Source: Cyrtodaria siliqua (Eukaryota; Mollusca; Bivalvia; Adapedonta; Hiatellidae). Taken from it: a stretch of DNA of 64,000 nt. Within the stretch, counting starts at the first letter, position 1. Every line of letters starts with the position of its first letter. Below the pieces are notes generated by a model. It was not told the origin of the DNA. It made no database searches and saw only the letters and a program-made list of their open reading frames with translations. Below, piece by piece: positions 10,330-22,330 of this stretch. The stretch is from positions 124,001-188,000 of the forward strand of contig JAWPHD010000292.1 of assembly GCA_037043455.1 (NCBI GenBank), in the 5' to 3' direction. The translations under genes were made by a program, and so were the position numbers.

Positions 10330-13300
10330 AGAATCATTAATGAGGCAATAGTATAACCAATAACACTCTATTAAATCAGAGCGGTACCATTGTTAGAGGA
10401 AAATAACCGCCGGGAAATAACTGGACACAGCCGGGAAAAAACTGGACATTATTGTGTATTTCAATAATATGTTATGTTTTCCCGCTCATCTCTCATGCCA
10501 ACCTCACTAATGAGGCAATAGTATAACCAATAACTCTCTATTAAATCAGAGCGGTACCATTGTTACAGGAAAATAACCGCAGGAAAACAACTGGACACAG
10601 TCGGGAAAAAAAGGGACATTATTGTGTATCTCAGTAATATGTTATTATATCTCATCTCCAATGTTTTCCCGCTCATCCCTCATGCCAACCTCACTAAGGA
10701 GGCAATAGTATAACCAATAACACTCTATTAAATCAGTTTCATTAAAATAACCGCCGGGAAATAACTGGACACAGGCGGGAAAAAACTTGACATTATTGTA
10801 TATCTCAATAATATGTTATCATATCTCAACTCCAATGTTTTCCCGGTCATCCATCATGTCAACCTCATTAATGTGGCAATAGTTTAACCAATAACACTCT
10901 ATAAAATCAGAGCGGTACCATTGTTACAGGAAATTAATCGCCGGGAAATAACTGGACACAGCCGGGAAAATACTGGACATTATTGTGTATCTCAATAATA
11001 TGTTAGCATATCTCATATCCAATGTTTTCCTGCTCATCCCTCATGCCAACCTCACTAATGAGGCAATAGTATAACCAATAACACTCTATTAAACAGAGCG
11101 GTACCATTGTTACAGGAAAATAACCGCCGGGATATAACTAGACACAGGCGGGAAAAAGCTGGACATTATTGTGTATCTCAATAATATGTTATCATATCTC
11201 AACTTCAATGTTTTCCCGCTCATCCCCCATGTCAGCCTCATTAATGAGGCAATAGTATAACCAATAACACTCTATTAAATCTGAGCTGTATCATTGTTAG
11301 AGGAAAATAACCGCCGGAAAATAACTGGACACAGCAGGGGAAAAACTGGACATTATTGTGTATCTCAATAATATGTTATCATATCTCATATGCAATGTTT
11401 TCCCGCTCATCCCTCATGTCAACCTCATTAATGAGGCAATAGTATAACCAATAACACTCTATTAAATCAGAGCGGAACCATTATTACAGGAAAATAACCG
11501 CCGGGAAATAAATGGACATAGTCGGGGAAAAACTGGACATTATTGTGTATCTCAATAATATGTTATCATATTCTGGACACAGCCGGGAAAAAACTAGACA
11601 TTATTGTGTATCTCAATAATATGTTATCATATCTCATCTCTAATGTTTTCCCGCTCATCCCTCATGTCAGCCTCATTAATGAGGCAATAGTATAACCAAT
11701 AACACTCTATTAAATCAGAGCGGTACCATTGTTACAGGAAAATTACCGCTGGGAAATAACTGGACACAGCCTGGAAAAAACTGGACATTATTGTGTATCT
11801 CAATAATATGTTATCATATCGCATCTCCAATGTTTTCCCGCTTATCCCTCATGTCAACCTCATTAATGAGGCAATAGTATAACCAATAACACTCTATTAA
11901 ATCAGAGCGGTACCATTGTTAAATTAAAATTACCGCCAGGAAATAACTGGACACAGCCGGGAAAAAACTGGACATTATTGTGTATCTCAATAATATGTTA
12001 TCATATCTCATCTCCAATGCTTTCCCGCTCATCTCTCATGCCAACCTCACTAATGAGGCAATAGTATAACCAATAACACTGTATTAAATCAGAGCGGTAC
12101 CACTGTTAGAGGAAAATAACCGCCAGGAAATAACTGGACACAGCCGGGAAAAAACTGGACATTATTGTGTATCTCAATAATATGTTATCATATCTCATCT
12201 CCAATGTGTTCCCGCTCATCCCTCATGTCAACCTCACTAATGAGGCAATAGTAAAACCAATAACTCTCTATTAAATCAGAGCGGTACCATTGTTACAGGA
12301 AAATATCCGCCGGGAAATGAATGGACACAGCCGGGAAGAAACTGGACATTATTGTGTATCTCATAATATGTTATCATATCTCATCTCCAATGTTTTCCCG
12401 CTCTTCTCTCATGCCAACTTCACTAATGAGGCAATATTATAACCAATAACACTCTATTAAGTCAGAGAGGTACCATTGTTACAGGAAAATAACCGCCGGG
12501 AAATAACTGGACACAGCCGGGGAAAAACTGGACATTATTTTGTAGCTCAATAATATGTTATCATATCTCAACTCCAATCTTTTCCCGCTCATCCCTCATG
12601 TCAACCTCATTAATGAGGCAATAGTATAACCAATAACACTCTATTCAAACAGAGCGGTACCATTGTTACAGGAAAATAACCGCCGGGAAATAAATGGACA
12701 CAGCCGGGAAAAAACTGGACATTATTGTGTATCTCAATAATATGTTATCATATCTCATCTCCAATGTTTTCCCGCTCATCTCTCATGCCAACTTCACTAA
12801 GGAGGCAATAGTATAACCAATAACACTCTATTAAGTCAGAAAGGTACCATTGTTACAGGAAAATAACCGCCGGGAAATAACTGGACACAGCCGGGAAAAA
12901 ACTGGACATTATTTTGTAGCTCAATAATATGTTATCATATCTCAACTCCAATGTTTTCCCGCTCATCCCTCATGTCAACCTCATTAATGAGGCAATAGTA
13001 TACCCAATAACACTCTATTAAATCAGAGCGGTACCATTGTTAGAGGAAAATAACCGCCGGGAAATAACTGGATACAGCCGGGGAAAAACTGGACATTATT
13101 GTGTATCTCAATAATATGTTATCATATCTCATCTCCAATGCTTTTCCGCTCATCTCTCATGCCATCCTCACTAATGAGGCAATAGTATAACCAATAACAA
13201 TGTATTAAATCAGAGCGGTACTATTGTTACAGTAAAATAACTGCCAGGAAATAACTGGACACAGCCGGGAAAAAACTGGACATTATTAAGTAGCTCAATA

Positions 13301-14035
13301 ATATGTTATCATATCTTAACTCCAATGTTTTCCCGCTCATCCCTCATGTCAACCTCACTAATGAGGCAATATTATAACCAATAACACTCTATTAAATCAG
13401 AGAGGTACCATTGTTACAGGAAAATAACCGCCTGGAAATAAATGGACACAGCCGGGAAAGAACTGGACATTATTGTGTATCTCAGTAATATGTTATCATA
13501 TCTCATCTCCAATTTTTTCCCGCTCATCTCTCATGCCAACCTCACTAATGAGGCAATAGTATAACCAATAACACTCTATTAAATCAGAGCGATACCATTG
13601 TTACATTAAAATAACCGCCGGGAAATAACTGGACACAGGCGGGATAAAACTGGACATTATTGTGTATCTCAATAATATGTTATCATATCTCAACTCCAAT
13701 GTTTTCCCGCTCATCCACCATGTCAACCGCATTAATGAGTCAATAGTACAACCAATAACACTCTATTATATCAGAACGGTACCATTGTTACAGGAAAATA
13801 ATCGCCGGGAAATAACTGGACACAGCCGGGAAAATACTGGACATTATTGTGTATCTCAATAATATGTTAGCATATCTCAACTCCAATGTTTTCCCGCTCA
13901 TCCCTCATGTCAGCCTCATTAATGAGGCAATAGTATAACCAATAACACTCTATTAAATCAGAGCGGTACCATTGTTAGAGGAAAATAACCGCTTTGAAAT
14001 AACTGGACATCACCTGGAAATAACTGGACCATAAT
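10330..14035. repeat. ~185-bp satellite, about 20 units
   Basis: Units carry in order 'taatgaggcaatagtataa', 'tcagagcggtaccattgtta', 'ccgccgggaaataactggac', 'agccgggaaaaaactggac', 'attgtgtatctcaataata' and 'gttttcccgctcatc'. Spacing between 'ggcaatag' marks is mostly 170-190 bp. Within a unit, the gggaaataactggac / gggaaaaaactggac pair is itself a direct duplication. One unit near 11500-11640 has an extra partial insertion. The array has no coding frame, and its units are diverged enough to look old. Confidence 0.95.
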
Positions 14036-14129
14036 ATAGTTTTTCTTAAAATGTGTTATTATTTTCCACTTATGCTTTCTACATCGTTCTCAGCACTGAG
14101 ATATGATAGTTATAACTAATTCACTAATA

Positions 14130-14548
14130 CACTTCTCAAAACTGCTAACTACACCGCTCACGTTTTGGGTTATATATATCGATGGGTTGAATGTTTTTCA
14201 ATAAAATAAAAAGGAAATACCAATTCAATCATTTTTACATCATTTCATTTTATTTTTTTCATGGGCAATGCTAGAACTAAACCACAATAAGCAATTACAA
14301 ACGACCCATGTAAACACTAAAGTCACACTTTTATGAACAAGAAATGAAAAGTGTGACTTTAGTGTTTACATGGGTCGTTTGTAATTGCTTATTGTGGTTT
14401 AGTTCTAGCATTGCCCATGAAAAAAATAAAATGAAATGATGTAAAAATGATTGAATTGGTATTTCCTTTTTATTTTATTGAAAAACATTCAACCCATCGA
14501 TATATATAACCCAAAACGTAGCGGTGTAGTTAGCAGTTTTGAGAAGTG
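14130..14548. mobile_element. Fold-back MITE with TA target duplication
   Basis: The left arm (14130-14332, 203 bp) and right arm (14347-14548, 202 bp) are reverse complements with one 1-bp indel and almost no other change. The spacer is 14 bp. The ends read CACTTCTCAAAAC...GTTTTGAGAAGTG and are flanked by TA on both sides (14128-14129 and 14549-14550), as expected for Tc1/mariner-type transposition. No transposase is encoded, so it is non-autonomous. The superfamily is an inference from the TA alone. Confidence 0.85.
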
Positions 14549-14550
14549 TA

Positions 14551-14880
14551 TATTATATTATAACACGACATATATTGACGCAACAATGTGTCGAGAAATA
14601 ACCGGACATAGCTGGGAAATAACTGGACCATATATAGTTTTTTTTACACTTTGTTATTATTATTTTACTTTTGATGCATTCTACATCCTTCTCAGCACTA
14701 AGATACGATAGTTGTAACTAATTCACAAATATATTATATAACAGCACAACACATATTTACGGAACAGTGTGTTGAGAAATAAGTGGTCATTACCGGGAAA
14801 TAACTGGACCATACATAGTTTTTCTTACAATTCGTTATATTTTTCAATAACTGGACGGAAAATAAGTGAGCTATGTTCTT
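14551..14880. repeat. Decayed satellite edge
   Basis: Fragments such as 'gggaaataactggacc' recur at about 14010-14030, 14615-14630 and 14798-14812. Each is followed by '(c)atatatagtttttctta', so a second, related unit type borders the main array. The fold-back element at 14130-14548 splits this zone. Confidence 0.75.
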
Positions 14881-14934
14881 AATGTGTTCTTATTTGGTGA
14901 TTTTTTTCTCACCTCTTTAATTCCATTTAATGCT

Positions 14935-15190
14935 GATGTTTATGAGTTCCGTCGGTGTGTTCTTGGGCAAGACACTTTACCTTAGCCTCGTCCGTCAGAT
15001 GGGGACGTAAACCGGGCGGTCCCGTGTATCGGTCTATCTTCCGAGCACGTTAAAGAACCATAGGAATCTATTCGATAATAAGAGTAGGGCAGGTTCCCGG
15101 ATTCCCATGTATCCTTCCCCTCTCTCTGGGGCGGCTCTAAATAACATATACTGTGTTGATGAGCCGTTAAACAACATTCAATTCAATTAT
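14935..15190 (+). repeat. Dispersed SINE-like repeat
   Basis: It contains 'ttcttgggcaagacacttta', 'ccgggcggtcccgtgtatcg', 'cacgttaaagaaccat' and 'tgatgagccgttaaacaac' and ends with repeated ATTCA. I recall similar blocks in several marine invertebrates. No tRNA head was found. Confidence 0.65.
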
Positions 15191-15469
15191 ATAAATCAAT
15201 CAACACTACATTAAAACTGAGTTATCCCTTACATCGGAGACAACACTATACTGTGAAATAATTGAATTTTCCAGGAAATCATTTGAAAGTTTCATGAAAT
15301 TGATCAGGCATAATAATGTTTTAATAATGTTTTAGAACTGTTGAACTTTATTGTGTTATAAACCAACAAAATCCAATATGTGCGGGATATTGAATAGAAA
15401 AGCGAATTAACTGGACACCGTCAGAAAATAACTAAATCACACTGTATTTTTCTGAATTATTATGCCCAC
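15191..15469. other. No gene seen
   Basis: AT-rich spacer with no recognised element. Confidence 0.5.
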
Positions 15470-17505
15470 GAAAAAAATTCTGGGGCATATAGTAATCGCA
15501 CTGTCCGTCTGTCCGTCCGTCTGTTCGCATTCTGTCTGTCCGTCATTCCGATTTTCGTGTCCGGACTGTACCTTCAAAACACCTTCATGGATTTTTTATT
15601 AACTTGGCACAAGTGATCACCATAATAAGACGATGTGTCGCGCGCAAAACCCAGGTCCGTACCTCAAAGGTCAAGGTCACACTTGAAGTTCATAGGTCAA
15701 AAGCAGGTACGCAATTTCGTGTTTGGACCGTAACGTCCCAACCCCTGTAGGGATTTTTAAATAACTTTTCACAAGTGATCACCATAACAAGACGATGTGT
15801 CTCGCGCATAACCCAGGTCCGTACCTCAAAGGTCAAGGTCACACTTGAAATTGATATGTCAAAAACAGGTACGCAATTTTGTGTCCGGACCTTAACGTCA
15901 CAACCCCTGCAGGGATTTTTAAATAACTTGGCAAAAGTGATCACCATAACAAGACGATGTGTCGCAAAACCCAGATCCGTACCTCAAAGGTCAAGGTTAC
16001 ATTTGAAGTTTATAGGTCAACAAGAAATGTTACAGTAAGTGACAAATGCCCCCGAAGTGACCTGTAAGTGTGACCTTGACCTTGGAGCAATATGAAATCA
16101 ACAGATATATTTAAAAATAATTAAAAAAAATATATATATATATATTAAAAAAATATATATATATTAAAAATAAATAAATCAAAAAAAAAATATTAAAAAA
16201 AAAATAATCACGAAAACAATCACAAGAAAATTAAGAAATAAATGGAAAAAAAAATTACTGAAAAAATAAAAAATAAAAATAATTAAAACATCCATCCAGG
16301 AATGCCAGAGTTATTGTCTCACACAATTTGACCTTTGACCTCTAAGTGTGACCTTGACTTTGGGGCCACAGACCTGGATTTGTGCTCGACACACCGTCTT
16401 ATTGTGGTGAGCACTTGTGCCAAGTAATTTGAAAATCCGTCCAGGAATGCCATAGTTATTGACCAGACACGAAAGCACTTTGTTTTGACCTTTGACCTAT
16501 AAGTGTGACCTTGACCTTGGAGCGACGGACCTGTATTTTGTTGTGTGCTGGATCTGGTTGTGCTGAGCACTTGTGCCATATTATTTGAATATCCGTCCAG
16601 GTATGCCAGAGTTACTGACTGGACACAATTTGACCTTTCACCTCTAAGTGTGACCTTGACCTTGGAGCCACGGACCTGAGTTTTGTGCGCGACACGTCGT
16701 CTAGTTGTGGTGAGCAATTGTGTCAAGTTATTTGAAAATCTGCCATGAATGTCAGAGTTATTAACCGGACACGAAAGCACTTTGTTTTGACCTTTGACCT
16801 CTAATTGTGACCTTGACCTTGGAGCCACGGACCTGGCTTTTGTGCGCGACACGTCGTCTTGTTGTGGCGAGCAATTGTGCGAAGTTATTTGAAAATCCGT
16901 CCATTATTGTCAGAGTTATGAAGCGGACACGATTGTACAAACGAACGGTGACGAACGGGGACGAACAGACACAAACGGACAGACAGTGCGACTACTATAT
17001 GACACCCTTCGGGGGCATAAAAACAGGTACGCAATTTCGTGTCCGGACCGTAACATCACACCCACTGCAGGGATTTTTAAATAAATTGGCACTACTGATC
17101 ATCTTAACAAGACGATGTGTCGCACGCAAAACCCAGGTCTTCAAGGTCAAGGTCACACTTGGAGGTCAAAAGTCAAATTGTGTCCGGTCAATAACTCTGG
17201 CATTCATGGACGGATTTTCAAATAACTTGGCATAAGTGTTCATCACAACAAGACGATGTGTCGCGCACAAAATCCAGGTCTGTGGCCCCAAGGTCAAGGT
17301 CACACTTAGCGGTCAAAGGTCGAATCGTGTCCGTTCTATAACTTTTGCATGCCTGGACGGATTTTCAAATAACTTGGCACAAGTGCTCACCACAACCAAA
17401 CGACGTGTCGTGCACAAAATACAGGTCCATGGCTCCAAGGTCAAGGTCATACTTGTCAAAGGACACTTCGGGGGCATTTATCACTTACAGTGATATTTCT
17501 TGTTT
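15470..17505. repeat. Alternating inverted blocks of a 'ggtcaaggtcacac' repeat
   Basis: Three blocks alternate in orientation: about 15470-16020 (plus), 16021-17017 (minus) and 17018-17505 (plus). Each is built of diverged tandem units of roughly 130-160 bp containing 'ggtcaaggtcacactt' and 'caagacgatgtgtcgcgc'. The outer ends of the first two blocks are inverted copies ('ggggcatatagtaatcgcac' near 15482, 'gtgcgactactatatgac' near 16986). So are the outer ends of the last two ('caagaaatgttacagtaag' at 16022, 'cttacagtgatatttcttg' ending about 17503). The open frames here are shadows. Confidence 0.85.
16098..16285. repeat. AT-rich low-complexity tract
   Basis: Runs of A and alternating TA, nearly free of G and C, lie inside the second inverted block. 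Confidence 0.9.
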
Positions 17506-17850
17506 TGTTTATTATTTGCATCTATGTACCGTAATATTATACATCAATATAAGAGGAAGTTACACTTACATTTCATAAAATAACAACAAGTGGATTGTTT
17601 GGCGAAACGTGTTTCCTGTGAAATAACAGAACATAACACGATTATTATTTCTGTAAAATACGTTATTATTTTTCTAATGTGTTAAACCCAAACCTTTATT
17701 TACGAGTACTCCTTAATAATGATGTAAACGAATATGCAAACATCTATACATGGGCTATATAGTATGTTGAGAAAAATAAGACACCTGAATGGAACTATTT
17801 GAAAGGCGATACCTGCATAGAGCGGTAAAATCGGGAAATTAATTAATCGT
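17506..17850. other. No gene seen
   Basis: AT-rich spacer between two repeat elements. No recognised feature. Confidence 0.5.
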
Positions 17851-17859
17851 ATTTTGAGT

Positions 17860-18248
17860 AGCTGCGTGAAGTTGGCTCAACATACGACATACGACATTCG
17901 AAAAACAACATTCAATGTGAATGTCAATGTGAATTCACGCGACATACAACATTCGACTTATAACATTCGACGTACGACATTCGACAAGCGACATTCGACA
18001 TACGACATTCAAAAATATCCTTCACGGTCAAGGATGTTTTTGAATGTCAAATGTTGTATGTCGAATGTTGTATATCGCGTGAAACGACATTTACCTTGAA
18101 TGTTGTTTTTCGAATGTCGAATGTTGTATGTCGAATGTTGTATGTCGCGTGAAACGACATTCACTTTGAAGGATGTTTTTGAATGTCGTATGTCGAATGT
18201 CGTTTGTCGATTGTCGTATGTCGTATGTTGAGCCAACTTCAGGCAGCT
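17860..18248. mobile_element. Mutator-like fold-back element, 9-bp target duplication
   Basis: A perfect 9-bp duplication ATTTTGAGT flanks the element (17851-17859 and 18249-18257). The terminal inverted repeats read AGCTGCGTGAAGTTGGCTCA on the left and the complement of AGCTGCCTGAAGTTGGCTCA on the right, and extend further. The interior is made of short repeats around 'gacattcgacata', oriented oppositely in the two halves, so the whole element is a long imperfect palindrome. A 9-bp duplication is typical of Mutator-like (MULE) elements. No transposase is present. Confidence 0.85.
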
Positions 18249-18296
18249 ATTTTGAGTTGATAAAACGGTATGCATTCATCTCTGTATAAGTAATAT

Positions 18297-18395
18297 ATAG
18301 AGTATGGTCTCATTGAGTTTGCTGATTTAAACATCGAGATGGGCATAGCCCATCGAGGTGTTTAAGTTAATCAACGAGATGAGACCATACTCTAT
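18297..18395. repeat. 99-bp hairpin element
   Basis: Arms of about 47 bp (18297-18344 and 18349-18395) are near-complementary around a 4-base centre. The ends read ATAGAGTATGGTCTCAT...ATGAGACCATACTCTAT. It may be a tiny MITE. A target duplication is not clear. Confidence 0.8.
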
Positions 18396-18509
18396 TTGTT
18401 TTGTAGCATGTCCATTTCAGCTCCCTGCCATACTCTAACTTCCAATAAATGGTAGTTGTAGTACAAAATTTATTCTGATAGGTGTTATTTTCGAGTAAAC
18501 GCTTTGGTT

Positions 18510-21211
18510 GACTGTATGCATGTAATTGTTGTTTGTATGCATGCTATTGTTGTTTGTATGCATGCTATTGTTGTTTGTATGCATGTAATTGTTGCTTGTA
18601 TGCATGCTATTGTTGTTTATATGCATGTTATTGTTGTTTGTATGCATGTTATTGTTGTTTGTATGCATGCTATTGTTGTTTGTATGCATGTTATTGCTGT
18701 TTGTATGCATGTTATTGCTGTTTGTATGCATGTTATTGTTGTTTGTATGCATGCTATTGTTGTTTGTATGCATGTTATTGCTGTTTGTATGCATGTTATT
18801 GTTGTTTGTATGCATGCTATTGTTGTTTGTATGCATGTTATTGCTGTTTGTATGCATGTTATTGCTGTTTGTATGCATGTTATTGTTGTTTGTATGCATG
18901 TTATTGCTGTTTGTATGCATGTTACTGCTGTTTGTATGCATGTTATTGCTGTTTGTATGCATGTTATTGTTGCTTGTATGCATGTTATTGTTGCTTGTAT
19001 GCATGTTATTGTTGTTTGTATGCATGTTATTGCTGTTTGTATGCATGTTATTGCTGTTTGTATGCATGCTATTGTTGTTTGTATGCATGTTATTGTTGCT
19101 TGTATGCATGTTATTGCTGTTTGTATGCATGTTATTGCTGTTTGTATGCATGTTATTGTTGCTTGTATGCATGTTATTGTTGTTTGTATGCATGTTATTG
19201 TTGCTTGTATGCATGTTATTGCTGTTTGTATGCATGTTATTGTTGTTTGTATGCATGCTATTGCTGTTTGTATGCATGTTATTGCTGTTTGTATGCATGT
19301 TATTGCTGTTTGTATGCATGTTATTGTTGCTTGTATGCATGTTATTGTTGCTTGTATGCATGTTATTGCTGTTTGTATGCATGTTATTGCTGCTTGTATG
19401 CATGTTATTGCTGTTTGTATGCCTGTTATTGTTGCTTGTATGCATGTTATTGCTGTTTGTATGCATGTTATTGCTGTTTGTATGCATGTTATTGTTGCTT
19501 GTATGCATGTTATTGCTGTTTGTATGCATGTTATTGTTGCTTGTATGCATGCAATTGTTGTTTGTATGCATGCTATTGTTGCTTGTATGCATGTTATTGT
19601 TGTTTGTATGCCTGTTATTGTTGCTTGTATGCCTGTTATTGTTGCATGTTATTGTTGCTTGTATGCCTGTTATTGTTGCTTGTATGCATGCTATTGTTGT
19701 GTGTATGCCTGCTATTGTTGCTTGTATGCATGTTATTGTTGTTTGTATGCCTGCTATTGTTGCTTGTATGCATGCTATTGTTGTTTGTATGCATGTTACT
19801 GTTGCTTGTGTGCATGTTATTGTTGCTTGTGTGCATATTATTGTTGCTTGTGTGCATATTATTCTTGCTTGTATGCCTGTTATTGTTATTTGTTTGCATG
19901 TAACTGTTGCTTGTATGCATGTTATTGTTGCTTGTATGCATGTTATTGTTGTTTGTATGCCTGTTATTGTTGCTTGTATGCATGTTATTGTTGTTTGTAT
20001 GCATGTTATTGTTGTTTGTATGCCTGTTATTGTTGCTTGTATGCATGCTACTGTTGTTTGTATGCATGTTACTGTTGCTTGTGTGCATGTTATTGTTGCT
20101 TGTATGCCTGTTATTGTTGCTTGTATGCATGTTATTGTTGCTTGTATGCATGTTATTGTTGTTTGTATGCCTGTTATTGTTGCTTGTATGCATGCTACTG
20201 TTGTTTGTATGCATGTTACTGTTGATTGTATGCATGTTATTGTTGCTTGTATGCATATTATTGTTGCTTGTATGCCTGTTATTGTTATTTGTTTGCATGT
20301 AACTGTTGCTTGTATGCATGTTATTGTTGCTTGTATGCCTGTTATTGTTATTTGTTTGCATGTAATTGTTGCTTGTATGCATGCTATTGTTGCTGTATGT
20401 ATGTTATTTCTGTTTGTTTGCCTGTTATTGTTGTTTGTATGCATGTAGTTATTGTTTGTATGCATGTTACTGCTGTTTGTATGCATGTTATTGCTGTTTG
20501 TATGCATGTTATTGTTGTCTGTATACATGCTATTGCTGTTTGTATGCATGCAATCGTTGTTTGTATGCCTGTAATTGTTGTTTGTATGCATGTTACTGCT
20601 GTTTGTATGCCTGTTATTGTTTTTTGTATGCATGTTATTGTTGTTTGTCTGCCTGTTATTGTTGGTTGTATGCATGTAACTGTTTGTATGCATGTTACTG
20701 CTGTTTGTATGCATGTAATTGTTGCTTGTATGTATGTAATTGTTGCTTGTATGTATATTATTGGTTGTTTGTATGCATGTTATTGCTGTTTGTATGATGT
20801 AATTGTTGTTTGTATGCATGTAATTGGTTTGTATGCATGTTATTGCTGTTTGTATGCATGTCATTACTGTTTGTATGTATGTTATTGTTGTTTGTATGCA
20901 TATTACTGGTTGTTTGTATGCATACTAGTGGTTGGCTGTATGCATGTTATTGTTGTTTGTATGCATGTTATTGTTGCTTATATGCATGTTACTGCTGTTT
21001 GTATGCATGTTATTGTTGCTTATATGCATGTTACCGCTGTTTATATGCATGTTACCGCTGTTTATATGCATGCTATTGTTGCTTGTATGCATGTAATTGT
21101 TGTTTGTATGCATGCCATTGCTGTATGTATGCTGTGTGTATGCATGTAATTGTTGTTTGTATGCCTATAATTGCTGTTTGTATGCCTGTCATTGTTGTTT
21201 GTATGCATGTT

Positions 21212-21212
<1 letters not shown>
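18510..21212. repeat. 21-bp minisatellite, about 125 units
   Basis: The unit is 'tattgttgtttgtatgcatgt' (21 bp) with common variants ttgctgttt, ttgttgctt, gcctg and gcatgc. Because 21 is divisible by three and the unit lacks stops in most frames, open frames of hundreds of codons appear on both strands (for example 18435-20864 minus and 18504-20225 plus), with 7-residue repeats such as MHTNSNN. They have no start context or splice signals, and five frames are open at once, so they are not genes. From about 19400 the units become more mixed. Beyond 20390 spacing is irregular and single-base indels appear. Confidence 0.97.

Positions 21213-21253
<41 letters not shown>
21213..21253. repeat. (AAT)n microsatellite, LINE tail
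   Basis: About 13 AAT triplets. On the minus strand this is the simple-repeat tail after the LINE 3' UTR. Confidence 0.95.
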
Positions 21254-21910
21254 TTCTTTATTTAACGAAGGTTAAAACACATTAAGTTATGCATATAAAA
21301 TACAAACACTTATTTTCAATGTGGCCGTCGAACAATAATGCTATAACAGTTATAAATACATATAAAACATGCATACTCATGCATGCAATACACACGCAAA
21401 CATCCATATACACAACACAACTTCATATCCGACAAACACTCATTGGTTAATACATTCATAATATTCTTAATTCATAATCAAGATATCTATAGTGTCATAT
21501 ATGACGGATATTTAAGCAATTACATGCATACAGTGCCAGTTTCACTCAAGAAAAAAAAAAATAACAGCAACCCAACAGCGACATAATTATATACTCGTAG
21601 TAATATCAGCTAGTTTACATCCTGTTTTTGGAAAAGAAATTGTTTTAAATTGTATTGAAACGAATTAAAGCTATTGATGTTACGTATATGTAAAGGAATT
21701 GTATTCCATACTTTTGTACTGTAATAGCTGAAAGAATCATCTGTAAAAGAGTTTGTTCGATGTTTTAGTGGAACAAGATCTTTTCGCTCATATAATTTTC
21801 ATTGTGAGAGAAGCAAATTAGATCTGACAGATATTTTGGTACTAGTTCATTTTTACATTTAAAAATTAATATTCCTATATGATATAGACATCGGTTTTCG
21901 AATGATCACC
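21213..21910 (-). pseudogene. 5'-truncated LINE, reverse-transcriptase C-terminus
   Basis: On the minus strand, from about 21908 down to the stop at 21608-21610, the translation reads ENRCLYHIGILIFKCKNEL, then VPKYLSDLICFSHNENY. After a 1-base frameshift it continues with ERKDLVPLKHRTNSF, FSYYSTKVWNTIPLHIRNIN and FNSFQYNLKQFLFQKQ. The WNTIPLHIR and FQYNLKQFL parts are typical of the extreme C-terminus of non-LTR reverse transcriptases. A 3' UTR of about 350 bp follows and ends in 'aataaag' and an (ATT)n tail at 21253-21213. The element is truncated at its 5' end near 21910. It is a different LINE from the one at 6477. Confidence 0.85.
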
Positions 21911-22330
21911 AACCCAATTCTTTAAAGGTTTACCACCTCCAATTACATGTAAACCTCCGAGGTGTAGTCGAATGTAGTTCCTATAATAAAAAGTAATCCC
22001 TCCTTTTTCGATGGAAACGGGCATTATAAGTAGGGTAAAACTGCCCATTTATATTCGATTTTGTGGTTATATGTATAAGAAGCGTATTAATAGGTTTTAC
22101 TGGATCACTGATGAACATTTTCGAAATTTCGACTCTGTGCTTACACTTTGTGAGCAATGAAAACAGTCGATCAATAAAAACAGCTGTACCCTTGACCTGT
22201 TTAGTAAAACAAACAAGAACTTTCTTACATGTCTTGTGACCCCACGTTTTCTGGTGATTTTTGAAGTGGAAAAATAGTTTCCTATATGAACATTACACTG
22301 CTGCATTATCCATACTTGAGTTGAATTTGC
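21911..22330. other. No gene seen
   Basis: AT-rich sequence beyond the LINE truncation point. The minus-strand frame at 22097-22306 has no resemblance to a known family. Confidence 0.5.

Noticed and set aside
18435..20864. 809-codon minus-strand frame with heptad MHTNSNN-type repeats
   Set aside because: Five frames on both strands are open together in the 21-bp array. The frame follows from unit length and lack of stops, with no promoter, start context or splice signals.
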